Shown here piece after piece: positions 8,526-17,000 of a DNA stretch of 64,000 nt. The stretch spans positions 62,001 to 126,000 of the forward strand of contig JACKLK010000006.1 in NCBI GenBank assembly GCA_024236015.1. Reading direction: 5' to 3'. Each line of letters begins with the position of its first letter. Positions within the stretch are counted from its first letter, which is position 1. The DNA comes from Rhodoferax sp. (GTDB taxonomy: Bacteria; Pseudomonadota; Gammaproteobacteria; Burkholderiales; Burkholderiaceae_C). Below the pieces are notes generated by a model that saw only the letters and a list, made by a program, of their open reading frames with translations, did no database searches and was not told where the DNA came from. Position numbers and translations under genes: made by a program.

Positions 8526-9543
8526 CTGCCGAAAAGAGAGCGGTGCTGACTCGGCCATGATGGTTGTGCGACCAATCATCAATAAGCCGAGGGCACCGCT
8601 CAGATGCAAGAGGATAAAGCCTGTCTTCCGTTTTGGAAGGGATTCCGTGTAGCCGATTTGCAGGTTGAGCCTGCGCTGGTACGGGTGCTGCTGCATCCGG
8701 ACGATCCGGCCAGCTTGTGCTGCGGCCGGTGTGGCCGACCGGCCACTGGCTTGCACGAGCAAATCGATCGCAGCATCCGGGATCTGCCGATGCTCGGGCG
8801 CACGGTATGGCTGCAGGTGCAATTGAGGCGGGTGTGCTGCGGCCATTGCGGCACGGGGATGCAACAGGTGGCCTGGCTGGATCGCCATGCCCGCATGACC
8901 CGGCGGCTGGCGCAGGCGGTGGCGTTGTGGTGTGCCAAGCTGCCGGTCAAGCATGTGGCGGCCATGTTCGAATTGCACTGGAGCACGGTGCGCGAGATCC
9001 ACCGACGGCGACTGCGGCAGTTCATCGAAGCCTTGCCTGAGCCGCAGCCAAGGCGGCTGGTGATGGACGAGTTTGCCCTGCACAAGGGCCATCGCTACGC
9101 CAGCGTGGTACTGGACGCCGACACGCGCCGGGTGCTGTGGATCGGTCAGGGCCGCAGCCGTGCGGCGGTGCGACCGTTCTTTGAGTCACTGGGGCCAGTG
9201 GGCTGCGAACGCATCGAGGCGGTGGCGATGGACATGAACACCGCCTTCGACCTGGAGGTGCGCCGTCACTGTCCACAGGCGCGCATCGTCTATGACTTGT
9301 TCCATGTGGTGGCCAAGTATGGCCGCGAGGTGATCAGCCGGGTGCGCGTGGATGCGGCCAACCGGCTGCGCCAGGACAAGCCGGCACGTCGGGTGATCAA
9401 GCAATCGCACTGGCTGCTACTGCGAAACCGCGCCAACCTTAAGGTTCACGAGCAAGTCCGCCTGGACGAGGTACTGGCAGCCAACCAACCACTGCTGACT
9501 GTCTACGTGATGGCAGAACAGCTCAAAAGTCTGTGGCGGGCAA

Positions 9544-9579
9544 CCTGCCCCGAGCCTGTCCAGAATTTTGTGTTTGAGG
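9544..9579. repeat. IS256 left end: 8-bp target duplication plus inverted repeat
   Basis: 9544-9551 is CCTGCCCC, repeated at 10979-10986. 9552-9579 begins GAGCCTGTCC and ends TTTTGTGTTTGAGG. It pairs with the inverse of 10951-10978, most strictly in the inner 14 bases and the TGTCC block. Confidence 0.88.
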
Positions 9580-10978
9580 CATAACATGACTGACCGGAGT
9601 ATTTATGCCGAGCAAGACGAAATTGAAGAATGCGGCCATAGCGGCCAGGACGGCGGCGCTGCCGAAGATCCCCAAAGAGCTGATTGACCAGTTTGTCAGT
9701 GGGCCGATGAGCGCGCAGGCCGTAAACGAAGCCTCTGCGGCGTTCAAGAAGGCGCTGATCGAGCGGGTGATGGGCGCCGAGCTGGGTCACCACCTGGGCT
9801 ACCCGGCTGGCGCCAAACCCGAGGACGCGGGGAACCAGCGCAACGGCAAGAGCGCCAAGACGGTCTTGACCGATGAAGGCCCGCTGCGCATCGATGTGCC
9901 GCGCGATCGCGATGGCAGCTTCCAGCCGATCTTGATCCCCAAGCACGAGCGGCGCTTTACAGGCTTCGACGACAAGATCGTGGCCATGTACGCCCGCGGC
10001 ATGACCATGCGCGAGATCCAGGGCTTCCTGCAGGAGAGCTACGCGGTAGAGGTGTCCCCCGAGTTCATCAGTTCGGTCACCGACGCCGTCATGGACGAGG
10101 TTGGCGCCTGGCAGGCCCGACCCCTCGAGCCGATGTACCCGGTGGTGTTCTTCGACGCGCTGCGGGTCAAGATCCGGGAGGATGCCGTTGTCCGCAACAA
10201 GGCGATCTACCTGGCGCTGGGCGTGCAGCCCGACGGCAGCCGGGACATTCTGGGCCTGTGGATCGAGAGCACCGAGGGTGCCAAGTTCTGGATGAAGGTT
10301 TTCAACGACCTCAGGACCCGGGGTGTCAACGACATCCTGATCGCCGTCACCGACGGCCTCAAGGGCATGCCGGAGGCGCTGGCCGCTGTGTTCCCGGCGA
10401 CCACGCTGCAGACCTGCATCGTGCACCTGATCCGAAACTCGCTGGACTACGCCAGTTGGAAGGACCGCAGGTTGCTGGCCGCGGCCATCAAGCCCATTTA
10501 CACGGCGCCCAGCGCGGAGGCCGCACAGGCCGAACTCGACGCCTTCGAAGCCGGCCCCTGGGGCAAGAGGTTCCCCACCGTCGTAACTGCCTGGCGCCGG
10601 GCCTGGAGCCACGTGATTCCCTTCTTCGCATTCCCGCCGCATATCCGACGGGTGATCTACACGACCAACGCGATCGAGAGCATCAATGCGCGGCTGCGCA
10701 AGATCATCAAGACGCGGGGTCACTTCCCTAGCGACGATGCCGCCAACAAGTTGATCTGGCTGGCGCTGCGCAACATCACGGCAGACTGGGGCAAGGCGGC
10801 CCACAACTGGAAGGAAGCGATGAACCAATTTGCGATCCTCTATGAAGATCGTTTCACGAAGGCGGCCACTTAAGATGTGGCTCCAACTTGCCCACCGCGT
10901 CGGTCGTTCGTCGCAAGTGACGCCCGCCGCCGTGGACAAGTTTCAATAGTCCTCAAACACAAAAATTCGGACATCCCC
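9552..10978 (+). mobile_element. IS256-family (Mutator-type) insertion sequence, complete
   Basis: A 1427-bp element with about 28-bp imperfect inverted repeats and an 8-bp direct duplication (CCTGCCCC). It contains a single intact transposase gene. Size, terminal repeats and target duplication length fit the IS256 family. It lies inside the transposase gene of the ISL3 element and is therefore the younger insertion. Confidence 0.9.
9605..10873 (+). CDS. tnpA: IS256-family transposase
   Basis: Intact DDE transposase of 422 residues, normal for the Mutator/IS256 family. Visible catalytic surroundings are VVFFDALRVKIR (first Asp), AVTDGLKGMPEAL (second Asp) and the signature TNAIESINARLRK (Glu). 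The CIVHLIRNS motif between the second Asp and the Glu is also present. A GGAG site sits 4 nt before the ATG. No frameshift or internal stop is seen, so the element may be active. Its product catalyses cut-and-paste or copy-out transposition of its own element only. Confidence 0.95.
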   Translation: MPSKTKLKNAAIAARTAALPKIPKELIDQFVSGPMSAQAVNEASAAFKKALIERVMGAELGHHLGYPAGAKPEDAGNQRNGKSAKTVLTDEGPLRIDVPRDRDGSFQPILIPKHERRFTGFDDKIVAMYARGMTMREIQGFLQESYAVEVSPEFISSVTDAVMDEVGAWQARPLEPMYPVVFFDALRVKIREDAVVRNKAIYLALGVQPDGSRDILGLWIESTEGAKFWMKVFNDLRTRGVNDILIAVTDGLKGMPEALAAVFPATTLQTCIVHLIRNSLDYASWKDRRLLAAAIKPIYTAPSAEAAQAELDAFEAGPWGKRFPTVVTAWRRAWSHVIPFFAFPPHIRRVIYTTNAIESINARLRKIIKTRGHFPSDDAANKLIWLALRNITADWGKAAHNWKEAMNQFAILYEDRFTKAAT

Positions 10979-10986
10979 CCTGCCCC
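10951..10986. repeat. IS256 right end: inverted repeat plus 8-bp target duplication
   Basis: 10951-10978 starts CCTCAAACACAAAAATTCGG and ends ACATCCCC. 10979-10986 is the right copy of CCTGCCCC. The boundary is set by the requirement that the outer transposase frame is restored exactly. Confidence 0.88.
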
Positions 10987-11223
10987 TGGCAGTGGCGTCA
11001 GCTATGGAAAAACTGGTTGGTTCAGGCCCGCGACAGCCAGATTCCAGCTCTGATGCAATTCGCCGCTCGACTGCGTCCGTACTGGCGCGGCATCGTCTCG
11101 CGGGTGCGCTGGCCCATGCACACCGGCCAACTTGAAGGCATCAACAACAAAATCAAACTGATCAAGCGACAAGCCTTCGGATACCGGGACGCCGATTACT
11201 TCTTCCTCAAAATCAAGGCGGCG

Positions 11224-11255
11224 TTCCCCGGTAATCCGTGAAGAACCTTTTTTTT
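11224..11255. repeat. ISL3 right end: inverted repeat plus 8-bp target duplication
   Basis: 11224-11247 ends CCGTGAAGAACC, the inverse of the left end. 11248-11255 is the second T8 copy. The bases just beyond, GGCTCTTCACAGA, resemble the IS end itself (see findings). Confidence 0.88.
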
Positions 11256-11317
11256 GGCTCTTCACAGACGTCCTGTCCGTTTTTCTGGGTATGACATGAC
11301 GGTTGCCGGTCAGCACC

Positions 11318-11908
11318 ATGGCAACCACCATGGCGAAGCCGCAACCCAGTCGAACCACCACACCGCACCGCGGTGCCCATGGGTTCAGCCTGCTCGAACT
11401 GCTGGTCACGGCCGCAATCGCATCGCTGCTGATGGCGGTCACCCTTCCCGCCATGACCGGCATGCTCGACACCCAGCGCCGCATTTCGGCCATCAACACT
11501 TTCGTCGCCAGCCTGCACCTGGCCCGTGGCGAGGCGATCAAGCGCAACGGCAGGGCGGTGTTGTGCAAGTCGTCGAACGGCGAGCAATGCACGCGTACGG
11601 GCGGATGGGAGCAGGGCTGGATCCTGTTTCACGACGGCAACAACAACGCCAACTGGGATCCCGGCGAACTGCTGCTGCAGCAACAAGGGCCGTTGGGCAA
11701 ACGTGTGCGGTTGTCGGGCAACTCGCCGGTGGCGCATTACGTGTCGTACAGCGCGTCCGGCTCCGCGAAGCTGGTGTCAGGGGCGTTCCAGGCGGGCACC
11801 TTCACCTTGTGTCCGCAGAACGGCGCCGCTGGCGACGTACGCAAGATCGTCCTCAGCGGGACAGGCCGGCCGCGTACGGTCAAGGGGGTGGCCGCCGATT
11901 GCCTGTGA
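11318..11908 (+). CDS. Second FimT/GspH-type pseudopilin
   Basis: Pseudopilin of 196 residues with GFSLLE at 22-27 and a hydrophobic helix to about residue 45, followed by a GspH/FimT-like domain (ARGEAIKRNGRAVLCK near residues 70-85). That block is close to ARGEAIKRNVRLLVCR in the fimT gene at 824, so the two are paralogues. Start at ATG 11318; ATG 11330 in the same frame is also possible and no strong ribosome site decides. It converges with nrdR. It was probably the next gene after the PEP-CTERM terminator before the IS arrived, and may now depend on a promoter close to the IS end. Confidence 0.82.
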   Translation: MATTMAKPQPSRTTTPHRGAHGFSLLELLVTAAIASLLMAVTLPAMTGMLDTQRRISAINTFVASLHLARGEAIKRNGRAVLCKSSNGEQCTRTGGWEQGWILFHDGNNNANWDPGELLLQQQGPLGKRVRLSGNSPVAHYVSYSASGSAKLVSGAFQAGTFTLCPQNGAAGDVRKIVLSGTGRPRTVKGVAADCL

Positions 11909-11950
11909 GGGTCTCACTGGCACGCCTGCCGCATGTCGGTGCGCGCGCCG

Positions 11951-12400
11951 TCAGCGCCGCACTTCGTCCACCAGGGTCTTGAAGTCGTCGATGTCGGCAA
12001 AGCTGCGGTAGACGCTGGCAAAACGCACGTAGGCCACCTTGTCGAGCTTCTTGAGCTCGCGCATCACCAGTTCGCCGATCCGGCTCGATGCGATCTCGCG
12101 CAGGCCCAGGTTCAGCAGTTTTTCCTCGATCCGGTCGAGTGCGGCGTCGACCTGCTCGGTGCTGACAGGGCGCTTGCGCAGCGCCAGGTTCATCGAGGCG
12201 CGCAGCTTGCCGCTTTCGAATTCGATGCGCCGTCCATCCTTCTTGACGATGGTCGGGAAATTGACCTCGGGACGCTCATAGGTCGTGAACCGCTTGTCGC
12301 AGGCGCCGCATTGGCGCCGCCGGCGGATGAATCCACCGTCCTCGGCCACCCGTGTCTCGACGACCTGGGTTTCCGAGTGACTGCAAAAGGGACACTTCAT
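11951..12400 (-). CDS. nrdR: Transcriptional repressor NrdR
   Basis: 149 residues, the usual family length. The N-terminal zinc ribbon has CPFC at residues 3-6 and CGAC at 31-34. The ATP-cone follows (VKKDGRRIEFESGKLRASM). NrdR binds NrdR boxes upstream of ribonucleotide reductase genes and represses them depending on ATP/dATP load. The usual Burkholderiales neighbour glyA is not adjacent; a lytic transglycosylase takes that place. It converges with the second fimT, leaving 42 nt. Confidence 0.97.
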   Translation of the reverse strand: MKCPFCSHSETQVVETRVAEDGGFIRRRRQCGACDKRFTTYERPEVNFPTIVKKDGRRIEFESGKLRASMNLALRKRPVSTEQVDAALDRIEEKLLNLGLREIASSRIGELVMRELKKLDKVAYVRFASVYRSFADIDDFKTLVDEVRR

Positions 12401-12515
12401 GGCACTGCGGTCGAACGAGATCGTCGCGACGCCATGATGGCATGTGCTGCGTGATCGGCTTGCGCGGGCCGTACCCGGCGTTCAGGGATCACATGCAACC
12501 ATGCCATTGGTGCGT

Positions 12516-13325
12516 TCACGGCGAGAAGAAAGCAACGACCTTCTGGAAGCCGCCGGTATCGTCCGCAGGTGCGGCAGCCGGCATGACGCGCGACGGTGTC
12601 GATGTCGCCGGGCTGCCCTTGGCGACCGCGCGAATCCGCGCGTGTTCGGCCAGGACCTTCTGTGCGTAACCGCCGTCGCTGTCCAGATTCGCGGCTCCCA
12701 CGTAATACCGCAGACCGCCTTCGATGGAGCCGGCGCGCGCGATGCAGTCCTGCAGAATCGCCACGCCGACCCGCAGGTTCGTGACCGGATCGAACGCGGC
12801 CAGGTTGCCCCCCGCGTTCTCGTATTTGTCGACGTGGATCTTGGTCATCACCTGCATCAGCCCTTGAGCGCCCACCGGGCTCTGGGCGAAGGGGTTGAAG
12901 CCCGATTCGATGGCCATCACGGCCAGGATCAGCGTGGGATCGAGCTTGCTGCGCATACCGACGTGGTAGGCCTCGGCCACCAGGGCACTGATGGGCTCTG
13001 GTGCCACGCGGTACTTCTTGCTCAGCCAGAATGCGACCTTGGCCTGCTGCTTGGGCAGGTCGCCCGGATCGGTCGCCGTCGCCCGGTCGGTCGGTGCGAC
13101 CGCGTTGTCGTTGGGGCCGGCTGGCTCCTGGCGCGCCTGCAACCATTCCATCAGTTGTTGTTCGCCGCTCTCGCGGATCTGCGGGTGCACGCTCAAGGTC
13201 AGAGCGGCAAATACGACTGTCAGGCCCAACATGGCAAAGCCGCTGTGGGTGATCTCGAACAGGCCGTTTGCGACGTCGGAGCCGAACGTTCGCAATCCCT
13301 GTAGCATCGATCGGGACGCTGTCAT
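12516..13325 (-). CDS. Membrane-anchored lytic transglycosylase (SLT domain)
   Basis: 269 residues. A hydrophobic segment near residues 28-46 is a membrane anchor or uncleaved signal. The SLT/GH23 domain runs from about 115 to 240, with catalytic Glu140 in MAIESGFNPF and the downstream GAQGLMQVM motif, plus YYVGA near the end. It cleaves peptidoglycan strands in the periplasm to give 1,6-anhydromuramyl ends. The ATG at 13325 is preferred because AAGGA lies about 10 nt before it; an upstream in-frame ATG at 13349 lacks a site. The Pro/Ala/Thr-rich stretch 65-95 is a linker. A sigma-70 promoter lies at 13506-13534. Confidence 0.88.
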   Translation of the reverse strand: MTASRSMLQGLRTFGSDVANGLFEITHSGFAMLGLTVVFAALTLSVHPQIRESGEQQLMEWLQARQEPAGPNDNAVAPTDRATATDPGDLPKQQAKVAFWLSKKYRVAPEPISALVAEAYHVGMRSKLDPTLILAVMAIESGFNPFAQSPVGAQGLMQVMTKIHVDKYENAGGNLAAFDPVTNLRVGVAILQDCIARAGSIEGGLRYYVGAANLDSDGGYAQKVLAEHARIRAVAKGSPATSTPSRVMPAAAPADDTGGFQKVVAFFSP

Positions 13326-13505
13326 GGCACTTTTCCTTCTAGGGCACATTGCTCGTTGACGTTGTCGCGCGCGACATCGGCACTGGCAGTGCGCTTCGGT
13401 TGGATGGGTACGCGTTCAACCTCTGCCTCTTCCGGATCCGGTGCAGTCGTTGAATTTGCCGGATGTCGGCAGCGATTCGGGTTAACCCTGGTTCGGGCTG
13501 GGCGG

Positions 13506-13534
13506 ATTTTAGGTGTGGCGATATACCGCGTCAA
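13506..13534 (-). promoter_or_regulatory. Sigma-70 promoter for the lytic transglycosylase
   Basis: Read on the minus strand: TTGACG (13534-13529), a 17-nt spacer and TAAAAT (13511-13506). Both boxes are close to consensus in an otherwise GC-rich region. The predicted start is near 13499, giving a leader of about 170 nt before the ATG at 13325. Confidence 0.7.
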
Positions 13535-13867
13535 CCATATGGATTAGAGTCGATATTCAATCCACGCATGGTTCCGCCCTCGAGACCCGGCCCCGAAAGG
13601 GTGATATCGCAGGCCGGTCCTTGTCCGATTTCCACAGGGGATGCAAGTGAATGCAACAAGTACTTGCCATCGCCTGCAGGTGAACCTAGACTGCAATCGT
13701 CCGAGCGATTGGACGTAGCGCCGGCAGTAGCCAGTCCCCATCCCCCGATGGTGTTGATGAAGCGGCCCCGGCGATTCATGGAGGCAATCTGTTGCCCCCA
13801 CGTGTCTCTGGACATCATCCTCCATTGACACTAGCCCTGACGGCATGGGCCTTGCGCCAGCCGTCGA
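13535..13867 (+). other. Non-coding stretch with several short inverted repeats, possible unannotated transcript
   Basis: No convincing gene is visible on either strand. Perfect short inverted repeats include GCAAGT/ACTTGC (13643-13667), CAATCG/CGATTG (13694-13711), CCATC/GATGG (13738-13751), GGCAA/TTGCC (13783-13796) and GACGGC/GCCGTC (13839-13865), plus CCC-GAAA-GGG at 13592-13601. Arms this short are only mildly above chance in such sequence. The reason to suspect a transcript is the strong terminator that follows at 13868. I could not match it to 6S RNA, tmRNA, RNase P RNA or SRP RNA. Confidence 0.35.
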
Positions 13868-13913
13868 GCCCGGCGGTCCGGATGCAGTCTGGACCGCCGG
13901 GCTTTCTGTTTTC
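13868..13913 (+). terminator. Strong Rho-independent terminator without an assigned upstream gene
   Basis: A perfect 12-bp stem: GCCCGGCGGTCC (13868-13879), an 11-nt loop, GGACCGCCGGGC (13891-13902), then TTTCTGTTTTC. It works only on the plus strand because the reverse side has no T-run. The nearest plus-strand gene upstream ends at 11908 with two minus-strand genes in between, so this terminator belongs to an unannotated transcript or a leader. Confidence 0.8.
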
Positions 13914-13970
13914 AGGGACACTGCCAGGTGGTGCAGGGCGTCGTGGCACTGTTCCGGGCCCGCGGCGCGA

Positions 13971-13976
13971 TATATT
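13971..13976 (+). promoter_or_regulatory. -10 element for the DUF748 gene
   Basis: TATATT stands out in GC-rich sequence 32 bp before ATG 14008; the -35 region is poor. It would place the transcript start near 13983, downstream of the terminator at 13868, and supports the 14008 start over longer frames. Confidence 0.4.
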
Positions 13977-14007
13977 GGCTGCCATCGTCGTTGCCGCCAC
14001 GCAGCCC

Positions 14008-17000
14008 ATGCATTCCGTCATCCGTCCATCGTCGTTGTTCGCCCATCGCTGGGTCCGCCGCCTCGCCTGGACCGTACTCGCGGTCCTGTCGACATGGTTG
14101 CTGGCCTGGTCGATCGTGCCGCCGGTCCTCGAGCACCAGTTGGTCCATCGGGCCAGTGCCGAACTGGGGCGCAGCCTGCGTGTCGGAAGGATCGAGTTCA
14201 AGCCCTGGACGCTCGAGCTGACCGTGCATGACCTGTCGATGGCCGAGCGGGACGGCAGCGCTGCGCAGCTGGCGGTCAAACGGATCCATGTCGACGCCGA
14301 GCTCGAGTCCTTGTGGCGTCTTGCGCCGGTGGTGCAGTCGCTCGAGGTCGACGGCCCGGTGCTGCAGCTGCGCCGCGCGGCCGACGGGCGCTACGACATC
14401 GACGACATCCTGCATCGATTCGCGGGCAAGCCGTCGAACGACGCCGCATCGGCGGCGGCGGACGAGCCGGTGCGATTTGCCGTGTTCAACGTGATGGTCC
14501 GCGACGGCAGCTTCGACGTCGACGACCGGGCCGCCGGCCGCAGCCACAGTCTGCGCGGACTGAACCTGGACCTGCCGTTCCTGAGCAACCTGCCGTCGCG
14601 CCGCGACGTCACCGTGACACCTTCATTGGCGTTTTCGCTCAATGGCGCCGCGTTCGCCTCGCAGGCCGCCTCCACGCCGTTCGCGCCGTCGCGCAAGTCC
14701 GAGGCCCGCCTGCGCATCCAGTCCATGGACCTCGAGCCTTATCTGCCGTACCTGCCGGCCGGTCTGCCGCTGCGTCTGCGCAAGGGCATGCTCGATGCCG
14801 ATCTGCAATTGCAGTTCGTGCAGGCGCAGCGTACGCAGTTCGTCATCGATGGCGAGCTGCAACTCTCCGGCGTCGACCTGGCAGATGGCGCTGGCGAACC
14901 CCTGCTGACACTTGGGCAGTTGTCGGTCGGCATCGATGCGTTGCGGCCCTTGGACAAGCAGGTGCAGATCGGCACGGTTGCGCTGCAGTCGCCCCAACTG
15001 CTGGCGCGCCGGGATGCGGCCGGCCGGCTGAACCTGGCCTTGGCGACCGCTGGCGGCGTTCGGGTCGATCCGGCCGCGGCTACCGCCGAAGCGGCGTCCG
15101 AAGCGCCCGCGTGGACCGCATCGATGCAGCATCTGGCTGTGCGCGATGGCACCGTGTCCTGGCATGACGCCGCTGTGGCGCCGCAGGCGCAGCTGCGGCT
15201 TCGTGACCTGACGGTCGATGTCGACGACCTGGTCTGGCCGATGGAGCGCGCCGCGCAATTCAAGGGCGCGATGCTGCTGCAGTCACTGGCGGACCGCGCG
15301 CAGGATCGTGCCGGCGCTGCGCCTGCAGGCGATGGCTCCACGACAGCGCGCCTGGCCTTCGACGGCCGTGCCACGGACCGGGAGGCCGCGCTCGCGCTGA
15401 CGGTGGCCGAAGCGCCGCTGCGCCTGGCCGCGCCGTACCTGGCTCAGTTCATCGAGCCGCAGCTGCACGGCCAGCTCGATGCCAGCATGGAGCTGCGCTG
15501 GGGGGAACGCGGGTTGCAGGTCGCCGTGCCATCGTTGACGCTGGACCGCCTGGCGCTGGTTCGCTCCGGCGCCGCAGCGCCGCAAGAGCTGGCACAAGTG
15601 GAGCGCATCGCCGTGTCGTCGGCGGCGGTCGACCTGGACCGGCGCACGCTGCAGCTCGAGCGCCTGGAGATCCGGCAACCCCGCTTGGCCGTGACACGGG
15701 CTGCGGACCAGCGCTGGATGTTCGAGTCGTGGCTGAAACCCGCCGTCACGGCTGGCGAGCCCCAGGCACAGGCCGCCGCCGGCGCCGGTGGGGCGCCGTG
15801 GACCGGGGGAGTGGCCCAGGCGCGCGTGATCGACGGCACCGTGCGGTTCGAGGACGCCGCGCACGCCAGGCCGGTGCAGCTGGCGCTTTCCGGATTGCAG
15901 CTGGATCTGCAGGGCGTCAGCCTCGATGGCAAGGAGCCGATCCGTACCCATCTGTCCGCCCGCGTCGGTGCCGGCCAGCGGCAGCCGGGCACGATCGACT
16001 ACCGCGGCAGCCTGCAACGCCAGCCGTTGCAGACCCGCGGTCGCTTGTCGATGGAACGATGGCCGGTGCATGCGCTGGAGCCGTATTTCGGCGACAGCCT
16101 GAACGTCGACATCCTGCGAGCCGATGCCGGATTCAAGGGCGACATTGCGTTCGTCGCCACCGCGCAAGGGCCTGAGCTGCGCGTGCGTGGCGACACCGTG
16201 CTCGAGGATGTCCGCGCCAACAGCCGTGCCGCCGCCGACGGCCAGGTCGCGCTGGAGCGGGAATTGCTCAACTGGCAGTCGCTCGGCATGCGCGGTATCG
16301 AACTGGCGATCGCGCCCGGTCAGCCGATGCGCCTGGCCGTGCGCGAGACCAGCCTGAGCGACTTCTATGCGCGGGTGATCGTGCACGAGACCGGTCGGGT
16401 CAACCTGCAGGGCCTGGTGCGCGGCGACGCGCCGGCGGCACCCGCCGACGCGCCCGCTGCCGGTGCGGTCCCGGTCGTGGCGACAGCGGGTGGCACAGCC
16501 GCCGTTGCTATTCCAGCAAGGTCGCTGCCCGCGGCCGCGCCGCAGGTCCAGATCGGACCGATCAGCCTGGTCAACGGCACGGTCTACTTCTCCGATCGCT
16601 TCGTCAAGCCGAACTACTCCGCCAACCTCAGCGAGCTGACCGGCAGGCTCAGCGCGTTTTCGTCGGCGTCGGCGCGCGAGCAGGCCACCTTGGCCGAACT
16701 GGAGCTGCGTGGCCGGGCCGAAGGCACGGCATCGCTGGAGATCCTGGGCCAGCTCAATCCCCTGGCCGATCCGCTGGTGCTGGATATCAAGGGTGCGGTG
16801 CGGGACCTGGAGCTGCCCGCGTTGTCGCCGTACGCGATCAAATACGCCGGCCACGGCATCGAACGGGGCAAGCTCAGCGTCGACGTGGCCTACCGGGTCG
16901 CGCCCGACGGCCAGCTCACGGCCAGCAACCAGGTGGTGCTCAACCAGCTTGCGTTCGGCGACAAGGTCGACGGTGCACCCAACAGCCTGCCGGTGAAGCT

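Larger units (their letters stand above)
8604..11241 (+). pseudogene. tnpA: ISL3-family transposase, interrupted by IS256-family insertion
   Basis: Two coding parts, 8604-9551 and 10987-11241, join in frame to a 400-residue ISL3 transposase once the insert and one target copy are removed; the codons across the junction read LKSLWRATCPWQWRQLW. The N-terminal part has a zinc-finger-like CCGRCG...CCGHCG motif pair and a helix-turn-helix. The DDE region follows (VMDEFALHKGHRY, VAMDMNTAFD), and the C-terminal part has HTGQLEGINNKIKLIKRQAFG with the catalytic Glu. Without excision the first part reads into the inner IS and stops at about 9584, yielding a protein that lacks the last catalytic residue. 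Confidence 0.9.
8502..11247 (+). mobile_element. ISL3-family insertion sequence, itself interrupted by an IS256-family element
   Basis: Bounded by 24-bp inverted repeats with three mismatches and an 8-bp T8 duplication. Removing the inner element and one copy of its 8-bp duplication leaves about 1311 bp, a normal ISL3 size. The outer transposase gene is split by the inner IS, so this copy can no longer move autonomously unless the inner element excises precisely. The transposase stop codon (11239-11241) lies within the right inverted repeat. Confidence 0.88.

Noticed and set aside
13463..13828. Short open frames on both strands in the gap before the DUF748 gene
   Set aside because: Mutually overlapping frames without ribosome sites or family resemblance, expected by chance at this GC content.
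13535..13913. 6S RNA, tmRNA, RNase P RNA or SRP RNA
   Set aside because: None of the conserved blocks of tmRNA (tRNA-like end), RNase P (AGAGGAAAGTCC-type core) or SRP RNA were seen, and the long 6S pairing could not be drawn. Left as an unknown transcript.
13792..14007. N-terminal extension of the DUF748 protein
   Set aside because: It would be translated from the terminator hairpin and lacks a leader before the membrane helix; ATG 14008 downstream of TATATT fits better.
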